Source of the DNA: a bacterium TMED198 | Lineage (GTDB): Bacteria; Fidelibacterota; Marinisomatia; SCGC-AAA003-L08; D37C17 | NCBI GenBank assembly: GCA_002170735.1 | Contig: NHIV01000019.1 | Span: forward strand, 1 to 17,653 | Direction: 5' to 3' | Length of the DNA stretch: 17,653 bases | Shown here: piece after piece, positions 7,138 through 13,578 of the stretch | Layout: each line of letters begins with the position of its first letter | Numbering within the stretch: position 1 is the first letter of the stretch | Notes under the pieces: generated by a model | Database searches by the model: none | Told to the model about the DNA's origin: nothing | Seen by the model: the letters and a program-made list of their open reading frames with translations, nothing else | Position numbers and translations under genes: made by a program

Positions 7138-8718
7138 TCAGCTTGAAGATTTTTCTGGAAACTTGCTCATCGCGTACTCAGCAAGGGCCGTGATTGTCAG
7201 GCTGGGGTTAACGCCTAGGTTTGAAGGAACTATCGATCCATCAACGACATAAAGACCTGGGTAGTTAAACACCTCAAAGTTTTCATCCACAACCCCAGAG
7301 CTTGGATCGGATCCCATCGTGGCACCACCTAGAATATGGGCAGTTGTAGGAATATTCAGGAACGTATCCATGTAGGTAGACATTGGAACTCCATTTATTT
7401 CCTTGGCAATTTTATTTGCCACTTCCTCACCAATAGGAATAGAGCTCGGAATAGGCTTTCCAGATGAAAGCTCGCTGTTCATTGACTTGCCCCAGAGCCT
7501 CCACCACTTGGGCCTGTAGGACAGCTTAAGGTAGTTGCTTACCGGCTGCATTATAAGAAGTATTACAGTCTGAGATGACCACCTGTACGGAACAGAGTTC
7601 TTTATAAACTTAATCGGGTGCCTAAGCAGGTAGCCAATCCACTTGAACAAAACAGGTACCTTGCTTCTCTTGAAAATAAAGGTTGTAAGGAACGACATGC
7701 TGTTCTGACCCTCCCCATACCTGCAGGTTTCAATATGGGTAGATTCATCTGGCCTAAACCCAGCTGAGATTGCGATGCCCTTTGTAAAATCTTTTCTTGA
7801 TGAGCCTGTTCTTACCCCAAGTATCGACTCCGAGTTGGTCCTAACGTAGTTACCCAGCTGGCTTGATAAATCCGAAAGGTACCCTCTGTCCTTGCACTTT
7901 AGCAGCAGCTTTACCGATCCCATCACGCCTCCAGAAAAAATAACCTTCTTTGCGATAACCTTTCCCCTTGGCCTAAACAGGCCGGTTGATTTTCTGAAAC
8001 TGATAAGGTACGATCCATCCTTTGCTGGAATAACAGACTCCACCTCCTTCTCTGGGGAAATTTCAACTCCAAGCCTCTCTGCCAGATATAGGTAATTTTT
8101 ATCCAAGGTATTCTTTGCGTTGTGCCTGCATCCAACCATGCACTCACCGCACAGTATACAGCCTTTTCTTTCTGGCCCCTTACCATCAAAGTAAGGGTCT
8201 TCTACCTCTTGGCCCTTTGATCCAAAAAAAATTCCAACGTCTACTCCCTTGAATGTATTGCCCCTTCCCATGCTATCTGCAGACTGCTTAAGTATTCTAT
8301 CGGTCTCTGCCATATAGGGCGATGGAGTTGCTCCAAGCATTCTCTTACCTATCTCGTAGAACGGTGCAAGCCTCTGCTTCCAACCTCCTCCTACCCATCT
8401 ACTATCTTTGAATGCCTCATCCGGTGGAACCAAGAGCGTGTTGGCATAGACCAAGCTTCCGCCTCCTACACCAGCGCCATGCAAGATAAATACATTTCTA
8501 AGTAAGGTTATACACTGTATACCATATAAAAAAAATCTAGGCGCCCAGAGGTACTTCTTAATGTTCCAGTTGGTGCTTGGAAAGTCCTTGCTCTCATATC
8601 TCTTTCCCTTTTCAAGCACAAGGACCTTATAGCCCTTTTCTGCCAACCTAAGAGCTGATACACTTCCGCCAAAGCCTGATCCAATAATAACTATATCATA
8701 GTTTCTATTCATTGTCAT
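7138..8718 (-). CDS. GMC family FAD-dependent oxidoreductase, cholesterol-oxidase-like
   Basis: 526 residues from ATG 8718. The N-terminal dinucleotide-binding fold has GSGFGGS (GxGxxG) followed by the acidic strand end VLVLEKG. The GMC motif HGAGVGGGSLVYAN comes next, and the C-terminus has LGGATMG, GLYVVDGSIVPSNLG and NPSLTITALAE. This arrangement is that of the ChoD-like cholesterol oxidase branch; the substrate could be any sterol-like or hydrophobic alcohol. Near residue 187 it has the cysteine set CxxCxxCxxxC (CILCGECMVGC), a ferredoxin-like spacing. TTG 8721 and ATG 8712 are alternative starts; no clear Shine-Dalgarno sequence separates them. It follows the DUF6868-like gene by 15 nt, suggesting co-transcription. 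Confidence 0.87.
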   Translation of the reverse strand: MTMNRNYDIVIIGSGFGGSVSALRLAEKGYKVLVLEKGKRYESKDFPSTNWNIKKYLWAPRFFLYGIQCITLLRNVFILHGAGVGGGSLVYANTLLVPPDEAFKDSRWVGGGWKQRLAPFYEIGKRMLGATPSPYMAETDRILKQSADSMGRGNTFKGVDVGIFFGSKGQEVEDPYFDGKGPERKGCILCGECMVGCRHNAKNTLDKNYLYLAERLGVEISPEKEVESVIPAKDGSYLISFRKSTGLFRPRGKVIAKKVIFSGGVMGSVKLLLKCKDRGYLSDLSSQLGNYVRTNSESILGVRTGSSRKDFTKGIAISAGFRPDESTHIETCRYGEGQNSMSFLTTFIFKRSKVPVLFKWIGYLLRHPIKFIKNSVPYRWSSQTVILLIMQPVSNYLKLSYRPKWWRLWGKSMNSELSSGKPIPSSIPIGEEVANKIAKEINGVPMSTYMDTFLNIPTTAHILGGATMGSDPSSGVVDENFEVFNYPGLYVVDGSIVPSNLGVNPSLTITALAEYAMSKFPEKSSS

Positions 8719-8733
8719 CAATCGTGTGAATTC

Positions 8734-8979
8734 TTAAGGAACTAAGCAGCATAAAGCAAAATATGGGGTAAAGCTAAATATAATGGCAAGTATCTTGAAG
8801 TATCCTAATAGAGAGTATGTTAGCTGCCTATGATCCTCCTTGCTCCCCATCCAAAAGCCAAGCTTAGTATGAAGGTTATAACCTAAGTCTAATCTAACCA
8901 TGATAGATGCCACCGCCAAGATCACAAAGTTTATAATTGTACAATATTTAAAAAATTGTGTTAATGTAGCTGTGTCCAT
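8734..8979 (-). CDS. Small membrane protein, DUF6868-like
   Basis: 81 residues with two strongly hydrophobic segments (about 13-28 and 58-79) and a central polar stretch containing LHTKLGFWMGSKED. The order 'LT.F..YC.IIN...L', then 'H..LG', then 'Y..LGYFKI..I.F...PY.AL' resembles the DUF6868 family of unknown function; I recognise it only moderately well. The start is well supported: AAAGGA at 8986-8991 lies 6 nt before ATG 8979. It heads the group reading into the GMC oxidoreductase, protease and DUF2905 genes. Confidence 0.65.
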   Translation of the reverse strand: MDTATLTQFFKYCTIINFVILAVASIMVRLDLGYNLHTKLGFWMGSKEDHRQLTYSLLGYFKILAIIFSFTPYFALCCLVP

Positions 8980-9196
8980 ACTTTATCCTTTTATTCTATA
9001 ATCATAATCTACAAAATTTATACCTAAAACAGATAGACACTCCCAAATCCAGATCCAACAACTAATACATCATATTTACTTTATAGGCTTTATTTCAGAG
9101 TGTTTAGTTCTTGGACTTTAAAATAGGAACCATCAGACTGTACTAGTCACACTCCTAATGAAAAAGTAGATAATGGATCAAAGCTATACTAACAGA
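8980..9196. other. Intergenic region without a recognised gene
   Basis: This 217-bp AT-rich gap lies between the YHYH lipoprotein stop and the DUF6868-like start. I see no coding frame with a credible start and ribosome binding site, and no tRNA. Apart from the candidate promoter there is only a weak imperfect inverted repeat around 9190-9205, overlapping the lipoprotein stop, without a T-run. Confidence 0.6.
9017..9046 (-). promoter_or_regulatory. Candidate sigma70-type promoter for the 8979-5620 gene group
   Basis: On the minus strand TTGGGA (9041-9046) and TATAAA (9017-9022) are separated by 18 bp and lie about 40 bp upstream of ATG 8979. Spacing is within the usual range and the -10 matches five of six consensus bases. 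In AT-rich DNA such matches arise by chance, so this is a candidate only. Confidence 0.35.
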
Positions 9197-10153
9197 TTAG
9201 TTAGCTGAATTATTTATACTTTTACATGCATCATTAGATCCACCTGATGATTTATAATATGAAATCTCAGGGTTAAAATAGTGACCTATAGAACTTACAT
9301 TATCGATTCTATCTGGAAAATAGCAAACATGGGTATGATACCTGTTTGAAAGTAATACATTCCCATCTCCATCTAAAATATCATGAACGTGACCATTTTG
9401 AGCGTCCCACTCACTGCCATCTGGCCTTGATCCATCAAGCTCTGTACATCCAAGAACAGGGACTCCATCACACATTACACCATACATTTCAATTTCTGCT
9501 GATCCAGGTGTAGTATTTGTGACAAGACCTTTTGAACCAAGAACCTCTAAAGGACCAACTGATGATGTGTGATAGTGATACTCTCCTGTATTAGTTGGAT
9601 GCCCTGAGTACTCATCAAACGAATAAACCTCATCCTCAATGACATCACCAGGCCCTGCTAGCGGGTTAAACATATGAACCCCATTTAAAGCAGATCCAAC
9701 CGAACCCATTGAGTACTCATAGGAGCTTGACCCAACAACTCCATCAACCAAGCTAGAGTTAATTGCAAGAGATCGAGGCTCTGGATTTAGAGGAACAGAA
9801 ACATATGTATCAAATTCTAAAATATTTCCTGGGTTTTGGTAGTAATCTGAACCCTGAGAGTTAAACTGCACATAGTTAGGGTGAGAGGATTGCCAGTACC
9901 ATGACTCATATGGAGGCAGTCCATTAAATGATATATTAACACTCTCGCCATCGCTAGACATTTCAATTGAGACACAGGTAAAGTAGTTCTTGTAAAAATC
10001 TGGAACATTATCAGCTATGTTGGTCTCACAATTCTCAAGACTATATGTATCTGAAGAAGGAAGATCACCCTGAGAACCCTGCTCCTTCGTTGGTGGATTG
10101 CATGAAACAAGAATAAAAAGCATAAGCATAGCAGGCCATATAAGTTTGTTCAT
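9197..10153 (-). CDS. YHYH-domain lipoprotein
   Basis: 318 residues. A short hydrophobic segment ends in the lipobox LVSC with Cys18, so the product should be a lipid-anchored envelope protein. Residues about 160-280 contain the YHYH domain signature: MFNPLAGPGD, then GHPTNTGEYHYH (EYHYH at 191-195), then NGHVH (253-257) and RYHTH (271-275). The clustered histidines suggest metal binding, but the function of YHYH proteins (PF14240) is not established. The start is clear: AAGGAG at 10160-10165 lies 6 nt before ATG 10153, one of the strongest ribosome binding sites in the window. It diverges from the TauE/SafE permease gene across an 84-bp spacer. Confidence 0.85.
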   Translation of the reverse strand: MNKLIWPAMLMLFILVSCNPPTKEQGSQGDLPSSDTYSLENCETNIADNVPDFYKNYFTCVSIEMSSDGESVNISFNGLPPYESWYWQSSHPNYVQFNSQGSDYYQNPGNILEFDTYVSVPLNPEPRSLAINSSLVDGVVGSSSYEYSMGSVGSALNGVHMFNPLAGPGDVIEDEVYSFDEYSGHPTNTGEYHYHTSSVGPLEVLGSKGLVTNTTPGSAEIEMYGVMCDGVPVLGCTELDGSRPDGSEWDAQNGHVHDILDGDGNVLLSNRYHTHVCYFPDRIDNVSSIGHYFNPEISYYKSSGGSNDACKSINNSAN

Positions 10154-10198
10154 ATTACTCTCCTTTTAAAAAGATAAGACATGTTTAGATAGATACAT

Positions 10199-10228
10199 AT
10201 TATAGTATAAAATAATAAATATGTGTAA
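10199..10228 (-). promoter_or_regulatory. Candidate promoter for the YHYH lipoprotein
   Basis: On the minus strand a perfect TATAAT (10199-10204) follows TTACAC (10223-10228) at 18 bp. It lies in the divergent spacer, about 45 bp upstream of ATG 10153. The -35 match is partial. The plus-strand permease must have its promoter in or beyond the same 84 bp, but I cannot pick one. Confidence 0.4.
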
Positions 10229-10237
10229 TTTTTTTTA

Positions 10238-10984
10238 ATGGAGTTTACTGTTTTATTATTGTCTGCATTTGTAACCTCATCTATTTCCGCAGTACTTGGA
10301 ATGGGAGGAGGCATCATACTTCTTGGAATAATGGCAATTATTATACCTGAGGGCTATATGGTTATTGCGCTGCATGGAATGATCCAACTTTTCAGCAATA
10401 CAACAAGGACCTTTATCTATAAAGACAGTCTAAACACAGAAATTCTTAAGCAATTTTTGATTGGCTCCATAATAGGGGCCATAATATCTGGCTCTATAAT
10501 TGCAACAATTGCCAGCTACCTTCAGGTTGAATCCGCGAACCAGATAAAGGTTGAAGCACTTAAACCTTTAATAGGAGTCTTTATTATTTGGTATCTTTTT
10601 ATAAAAAAGAAAGGAGAAAAAAGAAGCAGCTCATTTTTTCTTGTTGGAGGTATAAGTGGAATCAGCTCGATTTTCATAGGTGCAACCGGGCCTTTAATAG
10701 CTCCCTTTTTCTTAAACAAAAATTTTTCAAAAGAGAATATTATTGCAAACAAGGCTGCATGCCAAACCATAACGCACCTAACTAAGATCCCTCTTTTTAT
10801 CTACTTCTTTAACCTAGACTATATAGAAGAGTTCGATGTTCTTATTCCTTTGATAGTAGCTGTTTTTGTGGGAACCAATATGGGCAAGAAGATACTTGGC
10901 TTTATACCAGAGGTACTATTTAAAAAACTATTTCGATTTGTACTTTTCCTTATTGCCCTTAAGCTTATAGCTTACAACATCTAA
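10238..10984 (+). CDS. TauE/SafE family sulfite exporter-type permease
   Basis: 248 residues, mostly hydrophobic with about seven to eight membrane segments, the normal size for the TauE/SafE family (PF01925). The family's first glycine motif is present near residue 21 (GMGGGIILLG), and the second half repeats the pattern with GISGISSIFIGATGPLIAPFF, typical of these internally duplicated permeases. Family members export or import sulfite, sulfoacetate or related organosulfur anions; the substrate here is unknown. It is the only plus-strand gene. ATG 10238 follows a T-run without a Shine-Dalgarno sequence, and an in-frame alternative is not better. Its TAA (10982-10984) overlaps the stop codon of the opposing deiminase-family gene. 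Confidence 0.88.
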   Translation: MEFTVLLLSAFVTSSISAVLGMGGGIILLGIMAIIIPEGYMVIALHGMIQLFSNTTRTFIYKDSLNTEILKQFLIGSIIGAIISGSIIATIASYLQVESANQIKVEALKPLIGVFIIWYLFIKKKGEKRSSSFFLVGGISGISSIFIGATGPLIAPFFLNKNFSKENIIANKAACQTITHLTKIPLFIYFFNLDYIEEFDVLIPLIVAVFVGTNMGKKILGFIPEVLFKKLFRFVLFLIALKLIAYNI

Positions 10985-12822
10985 AGTTCAAGTATAGTAT
11001 TTACAAGCTTTACAACATCTAAAATATCAACAAATCCATCACCATTGATATCGCCTGATTCATTCTCAAGTGAACCAAGAATTATATTAATCAGCAGTAC
11101 CACATCCTGAATATTTATCTCTGTATCTCCGTTGATATCACCAGCTACTGAGCTAGTTGTAGTAAACAGGTGCCAGCCTGCGTTTGGGTGGGATGCACTT
11201 GCATCAAGAGCGTTTGTTGCTGTTAGGTAATACTCAATACCAGAGCTTGGATTTAAAGTTGGAAACATGCACCTGTACGCGCCACCTTCCAGCTCTAAAT
11301 CAATTACTTGAAAGGGACCGTCCTCAGCGCTGTATTTCCAAAACATCGATACAGTTTCTATATTTTCACCGCTGTAATCAAGGACCTCTACCTCAACCAA
11401 AATATTACTATTACTTTCAATTTCTTCGGATCTTATTGATTTATGAGAAAGATGAATCATTTCAGGGTCAAAAACACCCATTGTTCTACAGTGCAGAGCA
11501 TCCTCTCCGTACCAAGGGCTGCCAGTTGCCCCATCGAAGCCAATTATATCGTAACCAGGCATTGCATTCCTGTATGTTTCAAGAGCCTGCTGATCTGCTA
11601 AAATTCCATACTGCGGAACAAGCACCTTGTTGTTTAGAATAAGTGAATTTGTATACGCAGCAACTGGATTGGTCTCCCAAGATCCTCCGTTTATTGACGG
11701 ACAAAAGAGTCTGTGTACCTTGAAGGGCCTTCCATAGAAAGTTGACATGCTGTTAAATGCGCTGGCAAAGTTTTCAATACAGTCATACTCAGGGCTCGAC
11801 TCTGGAACCTGCTTGATTATGACTGTTTCTGGGCCCGTGAGCTTGGCCATGCAATCAATATGTTGAATACTGGAGACGTTTGGGTTATCAAGGATGTGGT
11901 AGGTATCAAGACTTAGATGCTCACTGACATCAAGCAAAAACTGATCTTGGCTCATATTGTTCTCATTTACCATTAGCTCAGTAGAAAATCCCATGCCATA
12001 CCCATCTGTCATAAAGTTTCCTCCTGTCAGAAATAGAGGTAAGTCTTTTATATCCCACCCTAGCTGATTTGCAAAGTCTATATTGGTATCATCGTCCTCT
12101 TCCCATCCCCTCAAGTCAGCTGAAACCGGTCTCCCTTGTTTATTAATTCTATTTGATGAACTATAAGCTTGGTCGCAAAATCCATTATTATCTTGCCCAC
12201 CTTCTCCACAGTCACCACAGTCCCAGCTGTAGTCATCACACATAAAGTCAAGGCCCCAGCTACCATCATCGCAGTAGCCATCTCCAAGCCAGTCCATTAT
12301 AACTCCATCACCGTTGAAGTCTTGACATAATTCATTGTTTATATAGCAGTCATAGCCCTCTTCAATATAGTCAGGCTGATTGTTACAGAACTCCATCCCA
12401 TCACAGTCAACAAGAATCATATTCTCATCACAGTCCTGAGGCTCATCATTGCAACCACCTTCTTCGGGATACCCATCAAACCTCTGGTTTACCACCTCCC
12501 AGTGATCTTGTCCAATTAAAAACTGCGGGCCATGATCGCGAGTCCAATGTGAATAAGTTTGAGTAAAGATAAATGTAACATTTTGCATATCAATGCCCCA
12601 GCTAGTAAAGGAAGACTGGGCCTGGCTTTGCTGGAAGCTGTTCTCAACTAGTACATACAAGACATCATTTCTTGCAAGCTCCACAACTAGGTCTGAAGGT
12701 ATACCAAGCGGCCATCTGACCATAGTTCCAATAGCAGGTTCCCACTCTGCCACAACTCTTTTATCTGGCACACTCCCAACGATGAAAGTTGTAAACAATA
12801 ATATAATAAAACTCTTTCTCAT
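10981..12822 (-). CDS. Secreted peptidylarginine/agmatine deiminase-family enzyme with Cys-rich insert and dockerin-like tail
   Basis: 613 residues: signal peptide (1-17), deiminase domain of PF04371 type, an Ig-like beta region (about 465-555) and two dockerin-like repeats (561-613). The active-site set is intact: Asp96 in TRDHGP, His321 and Asp323 in QHIDC, and nucleophile Cys445 in ALHCRTMG. The substrate-loop motif LTGGNFMTDG (265-274) is present. Catalytic plus Ig-like domains resemble secreted bacterial peptidylarginine deiminase (PPAD) more than cytosolic agmatine deiminase, but substrate cannot be settled by eye. Residues about 124-216 are an acidic Cys-rich insertion absent from ordinary family members. 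ATG 12822 has no clear Shine-Dalgarno sequence. The stop codon overlaps that of the convergent permease gene. Confidence 0.85.
   Translation of the reverse strand: MRKSFIILLFTTFIVGSVPDKRVVAEWEPAIGTMVRWPLGIPSDLVVELARNDVLYVLVENSFQQSQAQSSFTSWGIDMQNVTFIFTQTYSHWTRDHGPQFLIGQDHWEVVNQRFDGYPEEGGCNDEPQDCDENMILVDCDGMEFCNNQPDYIEEGYDCYINNELCQDFNGDGVIMDWLGDGYCDDGSWGLDFMCDDYSWDCGDCGEGGQDNNGFCDQAYSSSNRINKQGRPVSADLRGWEEDDDTNIDFANQLGWDIKDLPLFLTGGNFMTDGYGMGFSTELMVNENNMSQDQFLLDVSEHLSLDTYHILDNPNVSSIQHIDCMAKLTGPETVIIKQVPESSPEYDCIENFASAFNSMSTFYGRPFKVHRLFCPSINGGSWETNPVAAYTNSLILNNKVLVPQYGILADQQALETYRNAMPGYDIIGFDGATGSPWYGEDALHCRTMGVFDPEMIHLSHKSIRSEEIESNSNILVEVEVLDYSGENIETVSMFWKYSAEDGPFQVIDLELEGGAYRCMFPTLNPSSGIEYYLTATNALDASASHPNAGWHLFTTTSSVAGDINGDTEINIQDVVLLINIILGSLENESGDINGDGFVDILDVVKLVNTILEL
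10984..11142 (-). other. Dockerin-like repeat pair at the C-terminus of the deiminase-family protein
   Basis: Residues 561-613 hold two Ca-loop repeats: GDINGDTEINIQDVVLLINI and GDINGDGFVDILDVVKLVNT. Each has the D-x-N-x-D-x5-6-D loop followed by a hydrophobic helix, as in type I dockerins. Confidence 0.8.
12175..12453 (-). other. LNR-like cysteine-rich insertion within the deiminase domain
   Basis: Residues about 124-216 of the deiminase-family protein hold about ten to eleven cysteines and many Asp/Glu. The segment WLGDGYCDDGSWGLDF followed by MCDDYSWDCGDC resembles Lin12/Notch (LNR) repeats, whose hallmark is GDGxCDxxC...C...DGGDC with bound Ca2+. It sits between the FDGYPEEGG segment and the region leading to the substrate loop. 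LNR identity is a pattern-level inference. Confidence 0.6.
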
Positions 12823-12922
12823 TTGTTTAATCTAACAAATAAAACAGCATAAATAAAATTAACTTTACAATGATTTACAATTAAGGGCTAATCTGTTTTC
12901 TTAAGATTTAGAAACTAAAATT

Positions 12923-13273
12923 TTACGCCAGCTTATATAGAAGTAGAGCCCATCCTACAATGAATAACGCCCCACCAAATGGAGTGACCATTCCTAGAAA
13001 TGATAGCTTCTTAACTGCTATCAAATACAAGCTTCCTGAGAACAAAACAATGCCTAATGAGAATATATAGCCCACGTCATTCAGATCCTTTGATAGCGTT
13101 ATAGATAATATACCCACAGCCACCAACGCCAATGAATGAAACATCTGATACTGCACTCCTGTCTTATAAATCTCCATCTTGTCTTTAATTGTACTTTCAA
13201 GACCATGTGCTCCAAACGCACCAATTATAACTGATAAAACAGCAAATAATATCCCAAGTTTAATTAATATCAA
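12923..13273 (-). CDS. DUF423 family inner membrane protein
   Basis: 116 residues with four hydrophobic helices. The N-terminal signature GAFGAHGL followed by YKTGVQYQMFHSLALVAVG is characteristic of DUF423 (YgdD-like) membrane proteins, function unknown. The start is TTG at 13273-13271. It overlaps the TGA of the upstream raiA gene by 4 nt (TTGA) and is preceded at 5 nt by a strong AAGGAG (13279-13284), so the unusual start is well supported. It is the last member of the 16280-12923 group; 100 bp separates it from the deiminase-family gene, which may have its own promoter. Confidence 0.87.
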   Translation of the reverse strand: MILIKLGILFAVLSVIIGAFGAHGLESTIKDKMEIYKTGVQYQMFHSLALVAVGILSITLSKDLNDVGYIFSLGIVLFSGSLYLIAVKKLSFLGMVTPFGGALFIVGWALLLYKLA

Positions 13274-13578
13274 TCTATCTCCTTGTTTAAATTTTTGTTT
13301 GGTCTTTGTTTATCACTCTTACTAATCTGATTTTTAATATTTTTAATTGCCATGGAAAGTGTTTTTTCAAATGTAGAAGAGTAGCACTTTGTTATATATT
13401 GTTTTTTTCTTGAAGTAATTATAAGCTCAACCTTTTCAGCTCTATCCACTTTTAGAAGTACAACCTTGCTTTGACTAATACTTGAGTCAAATACAAGTAA
13501 CTTCAAAAGTCTGTCCTCTATTAATTTTTTAAGCTCATTTGATGGGGTGAAATGTCTTGCGGTTACACTAATCTTCAA
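13270..13578 (-). CDS. raiA: Short ribosome hibernation factor RaiA/HPF family
   Basis: 102 residues, matching the short RaiA/HPF family, which binds the 30S subunit and inactivates ribosomes in slow growth or stress. The start MKISVTARHFTPSNELKKLIEDRL is the canonical opening strand and helix, and a basic C-terminal tail follows. The long-form dimerisation domain is absent. The start codon is TTG (13578-13576): an in-frame TAA lies only two codons upstream and no ATG is available, so TTG is forced. AGGAG at 13591-13595 is 12 nt away, longer than usual. The gene overlaps the last 11 nt of the serine hydrolase gene and its own stop overlaps the DUF423 start, suggesting translational coupling along one mRNA. 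Confidence 0.9.
   Translation of the reverse strand: MKISVTARHFTPSNELKKLIEDRLLKLLVFDSSISQSKVVLLKVDRAEKVELIITSRKKQYITKCYSSTFEKTLSMAIKNIKNQISKSDKQRPNKNLNKEID
13279..13284 (-). promoter_or_regulatory. Shine-Dalgarno site fixing the TTG start of the DUF423 gene
   Basis: AAGGAG on the minus strand lies 5 nt before TTG 13273, inside the 3' end of raiA. No in-frame ATG exists at this position, so this site decides the start. Confidence 0.75.

Noticed and set aside
8719..8721. TTG start for the GMC oxidoreductase
   Set aside because: It is immediately followed by an in-frame ATG, with another two codons later, and has no ribosome binding site favouring it.
9184..9206. Terminator hairpin after the YHYH lipoprotein gene
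   Set aside because: The inverted repeat has only about five AT-rich pairs, overlaps the stop codon and lacks a T-run.
12823..12922. Terminator or promoter between DUF423 and the deiminase gene
   Set aside because: The spacer is AT-rich with a TTAAG/CTTAA inverted repeat across a 15-nt loop, and TTGTAA-like boxes, but none has convincing stem strength or spacing.
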